A program made the translations under genes and the position numbers. From NCBI GenBank assembly GCA_024138025.1, contig JAMXBD010003375.1:59614-123613 (forward strand): a stretch of 64,000 nt of DNA, in the 5' to 3' direction. Below the pieces are notes generated by a model. That model searched no databases. It saw only the letters and a list, made by a program, of their open reading frames with translations, and was not told the origin of the DNA. This document shows, in pieces, positions 49,892 through 62,424 of the stretch; within the stretch, counting starts at the first letter, position 1; each line of letters opens with the position of its first letter. Source of the DNA: Combretum micranthum (lineage: Eukaryota; Streptophyta; Magnoliopsida; Myrtales; Combretaceae).

Positions 49892-52800
49892 CCCGCCCCC
49901 TAATGCCTCAATTTGTTTTAATTCACTTTATTTTAATCACACAAAATCACTCTTCAATTTCCTATAAATACCCCCTTCTCTTTCACTTCTTTCACACCAC
50001 TTCTACACTAAAATTACTCTCTCAAAATCTCTCAAGAATTTCTCTCCAAAAAGTTTCTTACAAGAAAGCTCTCTTTAGTCTTTCTTTAGGTAAACTTTCT
50101 TCAAGAAAATCCTTCAAGCTTCCCTTATGTTCATCTACTTAGTATGAACTTAATGCGGTGTTTTCTAAAACCATGAAGGTTAAGAAAGCAACAATAGGTT
50201 ATACTTTGTTTTTGTCCATAATCATAACTCATTTATGTTCATGTTTCTTTTATATTCAATTATGTTTCTCTTATGTTCATTATGTTCTTTTATGTTCACA
50301 ACTATCTACTTATCTATATAGCTTATATACTATTTAGAGCATATAAGTCTTGATCTTGCAATTTATTTCCATCATGCAATTTATTTACTTCAATGCATTT
50401 ATTTATTTCAAGTTGTTTTTAAGACTAGTCTCTAGTCTTAGACTTGTCCTCGTCAAGTCAAATAAGATTTTTCTTTCTTTCATATTTATTAGGGACTAGT
50501 TTACTTCTTAGTCCGGGAGCCTTGAAAAAGCTAAGACTCCAATATTGACCTTACTATTATGCTTTATGTTATTTTGGTTATTATTATTCACATAATCATG
50601 TTCTTTAGATTGTGGTCCATAATTTTATTTAAACAAAAAAAAAAGAATTTTGTCACTTAGAAATAAGTTTATGTAAAGTATAAAATCTATAAAACAACAC
50701 AAATTAAATCATTTCCTTTGCATGTTACAGAAAGAACCCACTATAATTTCATAATACTTTTACTTTAAGAAGCCACTTAAATCCTTATTATCCCACTTGT
50801 TTTTTTTAAAGAAAATATTTAAGGTCCTTTTTAAGACAAAAAATGGAAATTTTTAAGTCTTTTCATAAAGAAAGAAAGGAAGTTAATAAGATAAGGAAAT
50901 TTTTAAGTAAAGACCTTTGTAAACAAATAGGCAAAGAAAATTTATGGTTTGAAATAATAAAGTTATTTCTTTTCAAGTTACAAGAGGAAGTTAATAAGAT
51001 TATAGAAATTAGTTTTTCTACAAAAAGCCTTAATTGTTCCACATTGTTTTATAAAGAAAAAATTTTCATGCATGGATGATTATTTTGAAAAATATGAGAC
51101 ATGAGAAAAAGAATGAGAAATATCAAGTAAGGATTTTTGCAAAACAAGTAAACAAAGGAATTTACACAAGAAAAATGAAGAATAGCATATTCCTAGAAAA
51201 CTTCAAATATAGTATTAATGTAACTTAGAAAGTAGAAAATTTTATTTTCAAAGTTACTTGGAAAGGATAAATAAAACCAACAAAACGTTTTTAGAAAACA
51301 AAGAAAGCAAGGTATTCATTTCAAAGAAATTTACAAAAACAATTTCCGAAAAGCTTCAAACCGACATTGTTTTACCTAAGAAAAATAAATTGGAAACAAG
51401 ACACTTGAGCATGCTTAAATATGAGTTATATAGTTATAAAAAGAGAATTTTTCAACTATATAGATAACTAAGTATTTATCAAACAAATTTTGATTTCTTG
51501 AACCAAAGTTGTTTTTACTTGGAAATCCGTGGTGAATTTTGTCGCTACTTTTTCAGAGCTATATGGCCTTGTTTGTTGAATATAATTTTGGAAATGGGTA
51601 GATCTTTTCGAGTAGGTAGAAATCGGTTATTATATGCGCGATTCCGAGTTAAAAATCAAGTTATGGCCATTTTAAGTTGGAACATTCTTCATACGAACTT
51701 TGACGTTCTTTGACATTGTTTTGTCAAAATTCAAAAAATCATCAAGAAAAACTCATTGTGGGTATTTTCTTTGGCTAGGTGACCCCGAGGAAGGATTCCT
51801 TTACCCGAGAACTATTACGATTAAGTGGAGTGTGTGAACGACTCATCCGCTTAGAGGAATAGACGACAATGGCATCGTGAGTTTATTTCCATTAAATGCT
51901 ATACTTGTTGTGCTTGTAAATTAGTTGCACTAGAGTTAGGAAAAGATAAACCGATATGCATGTAAAATAATTCTTGAAAGAATTCTAAGAATATCGAAGC
52001 CAGAATTGTTCTAAGTGATTGTTTTAGTTTAATATTGATTTGTGTGAAATTCCTTGATCGCCATAAAGTTGAAAATAATTATGTTATGACTTTATAAATT
52101 AATGAACTCATGCATACCACGAAGTGAGTCACATTGCATTGGGTTATTATCCTTGGGTGAGAAGGATAGTAAGCTCATGTCGAAAGCAACACTTGGCGGG
52201 AGATCCGAAAGCGATTGCTTGGCGGCTTAATGGAATATGCTTGCGGTAGATCCGAAAGCAAGGTCAATCAAGTAGATTCGGAATGCTCGACGATGTGTGC
52301 TCGTGAGCAAGAAAACTTTTTAATTAAAACTACTTGAATTGAGGTTACGTATCACCAAACCCGAATGGAGGGCGTAAATCCATTCAACATATAGTTCCCG
52401 GAAAACTATATGCTTGTTTGCCCACGTGCTTGTGCATTACATTTGTTTGATTAAATCAACTTGATTGAATCTTGTTACAAGAAGTTATTTATGGAAATAG
52501 TTCTCACTAAGCCTATTAGCTTATACCCCAATAGATATCTTTTGCAGTTCCGTACTTATGGTTAAGGCCACGTGGACCATGCGGGAGGTAATCTCTCTTG
52601 AACATTAGAATTTGGGAAATGTAGCATAGTATTAGCATGCAAATATTTATATAATAGATGAGTAATTTAAGGTTGTCCCTAAGTTTGTAAAGTCTTTGCC
52701 ATGAATGAATTTATTGTGAATCCTCTTTTCTTAATATGTTTCTATATCTCCTTAAGCTTCATAATTCCATATTATGGTCCTCTAAAGTTGTGAAAGTACG

Positions 52801-52907
52801 CCTTACACTTAATATAAAAGCTTTTGGGAATGGATGGTTGTCATACTTAAGCTTTAATATTGAGTGTGGCGGACTGTCACGTTTAGGGTACCCATTGGGG
52901 CGTGACA
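49173..52907 (+). repeat. 5' LTR of the gag-only element
   Basis: 3735 bp, TGTAAACCCCTAAATTTTC to GGGGCGTGACA. TATA-like TATAAATA at 49963 is followed by CCCCCTTCTC and a CT-rich leader. It contains a 103-base tract that is almost all C (49798-49900). Pairs of phrases about AGATCCGAAAGCGATTGCTTGGCGG recur near 52200-52260. Confidence 0.9.
49798..49900 (+). repeat. Poly-C tract
   Basis: 103 bases with only four non-C bases and one unbroken run of 69 C (49822-49890). The matching place in the 3' LTR (about 58283-58291) has nine C. It creates a false polyproline frame at 49786-50142. Confidence 0.95.
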
Positions 52908-52915
52908 GTTTAAGT

Positions 52916-52927
52916 TGGTATCAGAGC
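52916..52927 (+). other. Primer-binding site (initiator tRNA-Met type)
   Basis: TGGTATCAGAGC, eight bases after the 5' LTR end, is the well-known plant element PBS complementary to initiator tRNA-Met. Confidence 0.85.
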
Positions 52928-53373
52928 ATGGTTTTAAGAACCTAGGATCATAATTATAGAAATGGACTTAAGAAGAATTGACTTAGATAGAAGCAAGAAA
53001 ACCTAGATGAAATAGAATGGGTAGAATAAGTCTTCTAATATCTTCTTTTACGTAGATCACCATAGATGAGGCCCGTCTCAAGCCAAGAACTTCCGAAAAG
53101 GACCCTTCGAAACACAGAAAATTTCCGATTGAGACTTAGAGTTTCTATGTGAAGAATTTGCCCTAGTAGGACAACCTAAGAATTCGAGAAATGTTCCAAA
53201 TTGGAAGAGGGGAATGATGCAAACCGAATGGAAAGGAGTGTTACGGACTATTCACAACTGCCTATAGGCAAAAGAATGACCGAGTTGGAAGTAATATATG
53301 CCGTGTGGAACGAATCATTGCTATCGTGACCACCAACCAATGCTGAAGGAAGCAACCTTCGTTCTTAGAGAAA

Positions 53374-53814
53374 GGAGGACGAACCCCACGGATTTTCGGA
53401 CCTGGACCAAGATCGGACCGATGTTTGTCTATGCCATGATGATTTGATGGACCACCTCGAATGGATGAGGGCCGACCTCACAATACTTTCCATTGGCATG
53501 GAGTATATCAGGGAATACTACGACCCCCAACGGAAGTATCCACCGAGCCACCTACCTTCACCGGAATCCAACTAGGAATGAACGAGGCCCTACGATTGCG
53601 AGAAGATGGAACAGTGATAAGAGATGAACCAATGCAGGAGGCGAGTGATAGTTCTGATGGTGAACCCGGTGAGGACTCAGAGGAAAATCAAGAAGAAAGA
53701 CCGGCGCAAGAGATAAGGGACCAAGCCGCCGTAGGAGTCGAGGAACCTTGGACTAACGATGAATTAAGAATTCGTTACCTAGAAGGAAGACATGTTCGGG
53801 AGGACAAGGAGTAG
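53374..53814 (+). pseudogene. Acidic ORF of unknown function upstream of gag
   Basis: I do not recognise the family. Two frames seem to be parts of one protein. In the first (about 53374-53566) is DLMDHLEWMRADLTILSIGM followed by EYIREYYDPQ, which has helical, protein-like composition. Near 53570 the coding signal moves to the frame of 53461-53814, with NEALRLREDGTVIRDEPM, then an Asp/Glu/Ser-rich stretch (SDSSDGEPGEDSEENQEER) and WTNDELRIRYLEGRHVRE before TAG 53812. The first half of the frame 53461-53814 is thus probably a shadow. Further Arg/Glu-rich text continues to about 54090 without a clear frame. It could be an N-terminal extension of Gag or a separate accessory protein; no domain supports either. 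Confidence 0.45.
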
Positions 53815-54093
53815 ACTCCACGATGGATACGAAAATGCTCCGGCAACGAAAACAACATTAGGGAGACCGAAGGAACAATCACTTGGAAGACCATTGATGA
53901 ATAGCACCAGTAATGACGGATGAGGAACTGATTCCTATCACGAAAAAGAATGGGAGAGAGAACGAAAGAGAAGAAAACACTTCAACCAAATCATGAGGAG
54001 TTTGAACCCGGATCGTCCAGCAGCAACCGGGAGATGCGCCCGAAGAATGAAGAAAGGAGGAAAGGAAAACGAAGCATATCCCTAGCAGTCCAG

Positions 54094-54476
54094 CTTAGAT
54101 TTTGTAATCATAGACTAGATCCATGATCTTAGTCTATCTTTTAATTTTCGGAACAATGTTTGTTATTTCTATGTGATTTTCTTTTGTGATTTGTCTTATT
54201 TCCGATTTCACGTATGAACTTTATTTCTATAATGCTCTAAGTTTGATTTCAGAAATTGTTTTGATTTAAATTTTGTTAGCTTTTATGCATATTTAACTTT
54301 CCGTTATACCACCAATTTCGGCAAAAATTTAATTAAGTTATCAAAACTTTATAAAACCTGACTTAGAAAAGTTTAAAACAGCCGAAATAGGAGTAGACGA
54401 AGAAGGGAACAAAGCGCCTCTAACCAACCAGACATAGAAGCAGATCAACCTGCTGTCAAGGAGCCGCCGCACCCAA
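54094..54476. other. Non-coding spacer between acidic ORF and gag
   Basis: T-rich then purine-rich sequence; no frame on the plus strand with protein-like composition. The open frame on the minus strand over 54341-54730 is the shadow of the Pro/Ala-rich gag N-terminus. Confidence 0.4.
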
Positions 54477-55653
54477 ATGAACTTACACGCCACGTTAGGA
54501 CACCTAACCCACGTATTAGAAGAAATTAGGCAAAATATGCCAGCACAAGCACCAGTACAGGCAACACCAGCAACAGCATCAGCGATAGCCCCAGTGTCTA
54601 TACCAACCCCACCACCACAACAAGCTTCAACAGAGGCATCTGTGCATAGGAACATGCATAGCCAAAGTACACCCCTACCTCCATCTCCACCGCCAAGACC
54701 ATACAAAAGCATGTTACCTAACTTCATCAAAAGTAACCGCTATTTTGAAGGAGCTTATGACAAGCAGAAGAGGCAGAAGATTGGTTATCTCAAATAGAGA
54801 TGTCCTTTGATGCATATGAAGTTCCCCCATTTGCAAATCAAGTATGGAACATTCATGCTTCGTCTAAACGCTAGGTATGGTGGGAGTCAAGGAAAAGAGA
54901 TCTAATGACTCCAATCACTTGGGAAATGTTTAGACATGAGTTTTTGGAGAATTATTTCCCAGGAAGTTTACGAGTAAGGTATAGCGCGGACTTCTTGCAA
55001 ATTGCTCAAAAGGGAAGAACAATCGAACAATATGAAACTGAGTTCAGTAGATTATTGCAATATGCACCGGACTCCTATAAGTACAGTGAAGAATTGAAAA
55101 GACAAGTCTTTATAGGAGGATTGGATGAAGATCTAAGGATGAGATTGGAAGAATTTGACATAAGAAATTTTCGAGAATTAGTGGAAAGAGCCCGGATAGT
55201 AGAAGGAGCAAGGAAAAGGAGAGAAAGAATAGAAGAAGAAGAAGAAGGCTCAATCGTTGAGAGAAAGTTTTACGTAGAACCCCATCTCATGCCCCTACCA
55301 AAGAAAATCAAGAACGACAATAGAAGGATCATACCAAGAGGTATTAAGTGTTGGAAGTGCAATGGAGCACACTACCCGAAGAAGTGCCCCCAGCTATTTG
55401 GAAAGTGTTTCTTCTGTGGAATACAAACCATAAGATGTCAAAATGCCCAAACAGAGGGGTAGATGCTTGCTATGTTTGCAATCAGAAAGGACATTTGCCA
55501 ACAACTGTCCACAAGGAAGGAATATTCTGTCAAGATCATCAGAGGAAGTTGTCCTATAAGAATGGAGAAAGGAAATGGAAGAGAAGTGAAAGCAGACCAG
55601 GATCTACTGCTCGGCAATTGAATTTACAACTTGGAGGGATGATGGATAAGTGA
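54477..55653 (+). pseudogene. gag of the gag-only element, frameshifted
   Basis: From ATG 54477 comes a helical start (LGHLTHVLEEIRQNMP), a Pro/Ala/Thr-rich linker and a capsid-like N-part (YFEGAYD, shifting near 54760 to EDWLSQIEMSFDAYEVPPF). A stop interrupts near 54870, where the family usually has a W-rich segment. The main block 54905-55462 has ITWEMFRHEFLENYFPGSLR, GRTIEQYETEFSRLLQYAP and a basic/acidic stretch RKRRERIEEEEEGS. Zinc knuckles follow: CWKCNGAHYPKKC, then after a shift near 55415 CFFC with NHKMSKC, and CYVCNQKGHL with the final Cys out of frame. Three knuckles are more than the usual one or two. Gag would package the RNA, possibly for use by a partner's Pol. Confidence 0.75.
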
Positions 55654-55660
55654 AGAAATG

Positions 55661-57660
55661 AACAAAGAGAATGGAAACATGACTGCTTGGAGTACATTAG
55701 AGGTTATAACAGTGATGCGGAACTAGCCAATCTCCTACCTTCTTTTATTGATGTTGTTTCTTTGTTTCAAGTAACGGAGGATGTGTAAAGTTTTTTTATG
55801 TGGATGAATAGGAATAATCCCCTAATGTATACATGAGAAGTTTAGTAAATCAAATGTTTTACTCTCTTGAATTCAAAGTGTTACATTCTTTCGGTATATC
55901 TAGACTACCAATGACAAACAATCAACCTAGTTAAGAAATTGACTAAGAAAAATGGTCAATCTTTCCAACAAACGTAAGGACATGAGTCACCTGTGACTTA
56001 AGGAATAATGGAATTAAGTAATCTTTTGAATAAGATGTATACCTCTCAAATAAGATCCAATAAGAAGAAACAAGGAGAACATAGAGCTTAAAAACAAAAA
56101 AAAATAGTTGGCAAAGGATTTGCTAACATAAGAAAGAACAGACACATTCTTTCAAGTTGATAAAGGAAGTTAAATAGCGAAAGAGTGAGGAGAAATTGAC
56201 CTTTGGAGACATTCATAAGTTTCCAATAAGAAGTTTTGAAAAGTATTCTGAATACGGATTTCACTCAGAGAAACATAGAAAATAGACTAATAAGGAAGTT
56301 GGAGAAACAACAACGAGAAAATTGAGACCCTACGAAATGAAGTATGCCATCCCGAAATATACCCATCCAGCTTATAATGGAGAAAACCCTAAGCCAACGT
56401 GTTAACTTTCGGAAGGGAACAAAGTGAAAACCTTTTAAGGAGCAAACACGTTTCTCTCAAGATTAGGATCACGATACCACCAACAAAGAATCAAATCAAT
56501 AAGGCATGACCCTCAAATTTTTCTTAACCCCACAAATTTTAGTAATGCTTTCTGGACTCAAGAATAGTGATATAGCCTGAAGAAGGAAAGAGGTGATCAA
56601 AGAATGTAATCTTAAGTATAGGGAATTAATAAAAAGGGAGTTGAAAAGCCGAACCTTGAAGTTCACAAAAGAGGAACCACGTCGGTAGGATATTAAGATC
56701 AACCATATAGAAATAATAAAAGAGCTTAGATAAGAAGATACGAAGGATAAAGAAGGGATATAGGAAGAAAGATGTATTAAAGGAAGCTAAAGGATGATTT
56801 AGCATAACTAAGGACAAGGAAGTTAGTAAGAAAGAATTATGAGTACTGATCATAATTTGGGATCAACAGCATATCCAAGAAGAACTCAGATATACCAAAG
56901 TTCAAGGAACATTAGAAGAAATGAAATATGGACAAAGAAATAAAAACACCAAAGGATGAAAAGGTTTATGAAATTCAATGGAAACTGAATTAACCTTCTC
57001 AAGATTTTGAATTTCTCACAAACGATAGCAAGAAGGCAAGGATGCTTATGATATAAATTGAGTGACTAACAAAGATGGTTCGTATCATAATCGGTCAATA
57101 TAACGCCCTCTAAAGGGAAAAGAGATGAAAGCAAAAGAGATCAGTCAGAGATATGACAAACCTGGAGAAGAATGGAACGAAGAGAACTAATAAAGAATTT
57201 TGGACCCCTTGATACTACAAACGATCAAGGAAAACCATTCAAATACCTTGGAGGAACAATCAAGAGCATCTCATGAGATGATAAAGGCACAAGAAAGACG
57301 AAATAAGATAAACAGAAAAGAAGGACCTTAAAAATCTCAAAATGAGAATCAGGTGAGTTTAAAGATAGGAAGTAATCATAAGACAAGAAGGAAGTTGATT
57401 ATTACGTAAACATATTGGAGATATGCAACAATTCCCATTTAACAAATGGTTAAGGAATCAAGTTATAAGGATAAAAGTTAATTTTTTAAAGAGAATTTTC
57501 CTTATGAAGATATACCCAATACCGATATTTATCCGCAAGAGTTCAGAGGATAAGAAATGAGGAAATCAATTAAGGAATCTTTTTGAAGAATGACGCATAA
57601 CCCAAGTAACAAGTTTGGTTAGAACCACAAGTAGAATTTCCAAGTTTTGAGGACAAAACT
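55661..57660 (+). other. Purine-rich region without pol
   Basis: About 2 kb where protease, RT and integrase should be. None of the usual blocks (protease D-T/S-G, RT YVDD or MPFGL, integrase GPY) is seen in any frame I read. The plus strand stays rich in A and G like the coding strand of gypsy elements, so this may be decayed or replaced pol. Only the last bases before the PPT (CAAGTTTTGAGGACAAAACT) resemble the usual end of a Tekay-type pol/PPT region. Confidence 0.55.
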
Positions 57661-57666
57661 TTCTTT

Positions 57667-57678
57667 AAGAGGGGTAGG
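57667..57678 (+). other. Polypurine tract
   Basis: AAGAGGGGTAGG one base before the 3' LTR start TGTAAACCC. Confidence 0.8.
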
Positions 57679-57679
57679 T

Positions 57680-60600
57680 TGTAAACCCTAAATTTTCGGA
57701 ATCAGTTTAGCATAAAACCCTAAACCGGAAGTCAAACGGAACCCTAAAAGTCAACAAAACCCTAGTTTACCGTATCCAACTAAATCCGGCATTGCCGTTT
57801 TCTTTGGCCCTAGAAAACGAAGTTGGAGCTAAAATAGTTCGTAATAACCATAGGTTTATAAAAATTTCAGTTTCGTGAAATTCGGGTGTCTTCGAACCCG
57901 ATCGGACAAGTTCTCGAAAAACGTGTCCGAAAGCCCGGAATAGTAAAAATATTCGAATATACCGTTAGACTCGTAAAAATATAAGTTTTCCAAAAATATC
58001 AGTTTCTAATTTTTCGGTAAGTAAAAATAACATATATAGCATTATACGAGTATTTTCTTACTACCGGTACTTTAATTGTCATATCTACTTTATTACACTA
58101 TTCATTACTATTCTACACTATTCTTTTATCTCTACTTTTTCTTACACCTATTCTTACACTCTATAACCTATAATCTTACTTTTTACTTTCCCATAACTTT
58201 ATATCACATCTACTTTACATATTACATCTTTTATTTTTCAAAAGTCAAAAATAAAACAAATCCCCCTCCCCATGCATCGCGGCCCCCCCCCTAATGCCCT
58301 CAATTGTTTTAATTTACTTTATTTTAATCACACAAAAATCACTCTTCAATTTCCTATAAATACCCCCTTCTCTTTCACTTCTTTCACACCACTTCTACAC
58401 TAAAATTACTCTCTCAAAATCTCTCAAGAATTTCTCTCAAAAGTTCTTACAAGAAAAGCTCTCTTTAGTCTTTCTTTAGGTAAACTTTCTTCAAGAATCC
58501 TTCATGCCTTATGTTCATCTACTTAGTATGAACTTAATGTGTGTTTTCTAAAACATGAAGGTTAAGAAAGAACAATAGGTTCATACTTTGTTTTTGTCCA
58601 TAATCATAATTCCTTTATGTTCATGTTTCTTTATGATTCACTTATGTTTTCTTTATGTTCATTATGTTTCTTTTATGTTCAAACTATCTACTATATCTAT
58701 ATAGCTATATATACTATTTAGAGCATATAAGTATGATCTTGTAATTTATTTACCTTTCATGCAATTTATTTACTTCAATGCAATTTATTTATTTCAAGTT
58801 GTTTTAAGATAGTCTCTAGTCTTAGACTTGTCCTCGTCAAGTCAAAATAAGATTTTCTTTCTTTATTCATTTTATTATGGGACTAGTTACTTCTTATCCC
58901 GAGAGCCTTGAAAAAGCTAAGACTCCAATACTTGACCTTATATTATGCTTTATGTTATTTTGGTTATTATTATTCTCATAATCATGTTCATTTAGATTGT
59001 TGTCCATAATTTTATTAAACAAAAAAAAAAGAAGAATTTTGTCACTTAGAAATAAGTTCATGTAAAGTATAAAATCTATAAAGCAACACAAAATAAACTC
59101 ATTCCTTTGCATGTTACAAAAAGAACCCACTATAATTTCATAAACTACTTTTACTTTAAGAAGCCACTTAAATCCTTATTATCCCACCTTTTTTTTTCAA
59201 AAGAAAATATTTTTGTTGACAAAAATGGTTCTTTTCATAAGAAAGAAAATAAGATGGATGACTAAGGAAATTTTTAAGTAAAGACCTTTGCAAACAAATA
59301 GGCAAAGAAAATTTATGGTTTGAAAATAATAAAGTTATTTCTTTTCAAATTACAAGAGGAAGTTAATAAGATTATAGAAATTAGTTTTTCTACAAAAGTC
59401 CTTAATTGTTCCACATTGTTTTTATAAAGAAAACAAATTTCTCATGCATGGATGAATATCTTTGAAAAATATGAGAAATGAGAAAAAGAATGAGAAATAT
59501 CAAGTAAGGATTTTTGCAAAACAAGTAAACAAATGAATTTACACAAGAAAAATGAAGAATAACATATTTTCTAGAAAACTTCAAATATAGTATTAATGTA
59601 ACTTAGAAAGTAGAAATTTTATTTTCAAAAGTTACTTGGAAAGAGATAAATAAACCAACAAAACGTTTTTAGAAAATAAAGAAAACAAGATATTCATTTC
59701 AAAGAAATTTACAAAAACAATTTCCAAAAGCTTCAACCGACAGTATTTTACCTAAGAAAATAATTGGACAACAAGACACTTGAGTATGCTTAAATATGAG
59801 TTATATAGTTATAAAAAGAGAATTTTTCAACTATATAGATAAACTAAGTAATTATCAAACAAATTTTGATTTCTTGAACCAAAGTTGTTTTTACTTGGAA
59901 ATCCGTGGTGAATTTTGTCGCTACTTTTTCGGATCCTATATGGCCTTGTTTGTTGGATATATTTTGGATGGGTAGATCTTTTCGAGTAGGTAGAAATCGG
60001 TATATTATATGCGATTCCGAGTTAAAATGATCAAGTTATGGCCATTTTAAGTTGGAACATTCTTTTATACGAACTTTGACGTTCTTTGACATTGTTTTGT
60101 CAAAATTCAAGAAAATCATCAAGAAAAACTCATTTATGGGTATTTTCTTTGGCTAGATGACCCGATGAATGATTCCTTTACCCGAGAACTATTACGATTA
60201 AGTGGAGTGTGTGAACGACTCATCCGCTTAGAGGAAATAGACGACAATGGCATCGTGAGTTTATTTCCATTAAATGCTATGCTTGTTGTGCTTGTAAATT
60301 AGTTGCACTAGTAGGAAAAGATAAACGATATGCATGTAAAATAACTCCTTGAAAGAATTTAAGAATATCGAAGCCCGAATTGTTCAAGTGATTGTTTTAG
60401 TTTAATATTGATTTGTGTGAAATTCCTTGATCGCCATAAAGTTGAAAATAATTATGTTATGACTTTATAAATTAATGAAACTCATGCATACCACGAAGTT
60501 GTCACGTTGCATGGTTGGGTTATTATCTTGGTGTGAGAAGGATAGTAAGCTCATGTCGAAACAACACTTGGCGGGGAGATCCGAAAGCGATTGCTTGGCG

Positions 60601-61280
60601 GCTTAATGGAATATGCTTGGCGGTAGATCCGAAAGCAAGGTCAATCAAGTAGATTCGGAATGCTCGACGATGTGTGCTCGTGAGCAAGAAAATTTTTATT
60701 TAAACTACTTGAATTGAGGTTATGTATCACCAAACCCCGAATGGAGGGCGTAAATCCATTCAACATATAGTTCCCGGAAAACTATATTGTTTGCCCACGT
60801 GCTTATGCATTACATTTGTTTGATTAAATCAACTTGATTGAATCTTGTTACAAGAAGTTATTTATGGAAATAGTTCTCACTAAGCCTATTAGTTATACCC
60901 CAATAGATATCTTTTACAGTTCCCGTACTTTGGTTAGGCACGTGGACATGCGGGCAGGTAATCTCTCTTGAACATTAGAAATTTGGGAAAATTTTAGCCT
61001 AGTATTAGCATGCAAATATTTATATAATAGATGAGAAATTTAAGGAGTTATCCCTAAGTTTGTAAAGTCTTTGCATTAATGAATAATTATTGTGAATTCT
61101 CTTTTCTTAATATGTTTCTAAATCTCCTTAAGCTTCATGATTCAATATATGGCCTCTAAAGTTGTGAAAGTACGCCTTAATTTAATATAAAAGCTTTTGG
61201 AATGGCTAAGGTTGTCATACTTAAGCTTTAATATTGAGTGTGGCGGACTGTCACGCTTAAGGTACCATTAGGGCGTGACA
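57680..61280 (+). repeat. 3' LTR of the gag-only element
   Basis: 3601 bp, TGTAAACCCTAAATTTTCGG to TTAGGGCGTGACA; co-linear with the 5' LTR, with TATA-like TATAAATA at 58365. It has many short deletions relative to the 5' copy and a short C run (nine) where the 5' LTR has about 100. Confidence 0.9.
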
Positions 61281-62424
61281 CCTGCAAACCATGTCATAGT
61301 CATAAAGGGCGGTATTGTACACCACAGATTGGGAGAATCTGGTGTTTGGAATAACATTTTGAAGATTTGATTGTGATGGAACTTGATATTAATAGAGACA
61401 GGGATGTCTATGGGAGATGACCAGGGGCAAGAGATGCTTATGTTGTTTCAATCAATTGATTTATAGCTACAAATTGAAGAGTTCAAGATTTTGATAAAGA
61501 ATCTGATGAGGAAGATGAAATTTTGCATGAAGAAAGGCAACCATAAAGAAGAGGTAGTGATGGCAATAGCAAATACGAAGGGTTATTGTGGGTATGATAA
61601 AGGAGACGGTAGTGATTTTCGCCTAAAGTCGATTAATCCCAACTTTGATAGCAATCTCAATATCAAAAGAATTCTTAGATTGGCTTGTGAGGTGGATAGA
61701 TTCTTTGAATATATGGGATCCTCGAGGAAAGGAGGTGAAATTGGTAGTTGTCGATTGAAGGGTGGTACGTTGGCCTAGTGGGAGAGGCTTTAGAATAGGA
61801 AGGTATGTGAGGGTAGTAGTTGTGTGAACATGGTTCCATATGAAATAATTGCTATGAAGGATTTCTTACCAACTGATTACAAGTAGATTTCTATTCTAGC
61901 AGATCAACATGTTTCAAGGACAACATTCATTTCATGATTAAACAGCTGAATTTATGAGACTAAGTAAGCAGAACAATTTGAGATAGAGTGAAGGCCAGCA
62001 AGTGGCAAGTATGTAGATGGCTTGAAGCTACCGATTCAAGATAAAATCGGAGTCCATGTCTTCGAAATTTGAATAAAGCTAAAACATGGTCTTTAGGGTA
62101 GAGATGATGTTACAAGAGAGGAGCACTAGATTTAAGGGGAATAGTAGAAAATATGGAGTTGATGGGAACGATTAGCAGAAATTTATAGCAGAAAAAAATA
62201 AGAATGTTGAGGAGAAGCAAGGTAGGAGTAGTGAGAAGAGAGAGGATAAGACTGTGGTCAAGAAACCTATTGAGGTGAAGGATGTTCAGAAGCAAAGCAA
62301 TCCATATGTAAGGCCTATATGGGCAATTCTTACCATTGTAACCAACGAGGCACTGGTTTTGAACAAATGTTCTAATAGGAAAAAGTATGACCATTGTGAG
62401 AGCGGTTATTTCATTAACGGTATC
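61281..62424 (+). pseudogene. gag remnant of the short-LTR Ty3/gypsy element
   Basis: Continues the gag cut at 49172. The frame 61491-61778 has DFRLKSINPNFDSNLNIKRI, CEVDRFFEYMGSSRK and CRLKGGTLA, matching the gypsy Gag pattern in which DFRLK..P.F.G.L is followed by WL..VD.FFEY and RLKGGA..WW. Stops follow directly, but the same pattern goes on: FLPTDYK near 61865 and GKYVDGLKLPIQDKIGVHVF near 62009-62070. A zinc-knuckle remnant (YHCNQRGTGFEQM) lies near 62330. Multiple stops show decay older than that of the inserted 12.1-kb element. After the Mutator-like insertion the gag tail resumes at 63753. Confidence 0.7.
62301..62403 (+). repeat. ~100-bp direct repeat, left copy (zinc-knuckle region)
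   Basis: CCATATGTAAGGCCTAT, TACCATTGTAACCAAC, GGGCACT/AGGCACT, GAACAAATGT.CTAATAGG and GAAAAAGT..GA..ATTGT occur in the same order here and at 63750-63850, on either side of the Mutator-like element. Confidence 0.8.

Larger units (their letters stand above)
49173..61280 (+). mobile_element. Gag-only (TR-GAG-like) LTR retrotransposon, 12.1 kb
   Basis: Two long LTRs (49173-52907 and 57680-61280) enclose a 4772-bp interior. A perfect CCTGC duplication flanks the element (49168-49172 and 61281-61285). PBS (52916) and PPT (57667) are in the right places. The interior holds an acidic ORF of unknown function and a gag with zinc knuckles, but 55661-57660 has no recognisable protease, RT, RNase H or integrase. 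This matches non-autonomous gag-only elements described in plants as TR-GAG. Gag style and the ends suggest a Tekay/Del-related chromovirus parent; that is an inference. It inserted into the gag of an older Ty3/gypsy element. Confidence 0.8.

Noticed and set aside
49786..50142. 118-codon frame with a polyproline run
   Set aside because: Caused by the poly-C tract inside an LTR; the other LTR has no such frame.
54341..54730. 129-codon minus-strand frame, Cys/Gly-rich
   Set aside because: It is the complement of the Pro/Ala/Thr-rich linker of the plus-strand gag.
56496..56853. Two minus-strand frames in the pol-less interior
   Set aside because: They reflect the purine-rich plus strand (few stops on the pyrimidine-rich complement) and are Leu/Phe/Ser-rich without motifs.
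61491..61778. A stand-alone host gene
   Set aside because: Its sequence follows the Ty3/gypsy Gag pattern and continues after stops in further Gag-like text, so it is part of a retrotransposon remnant.
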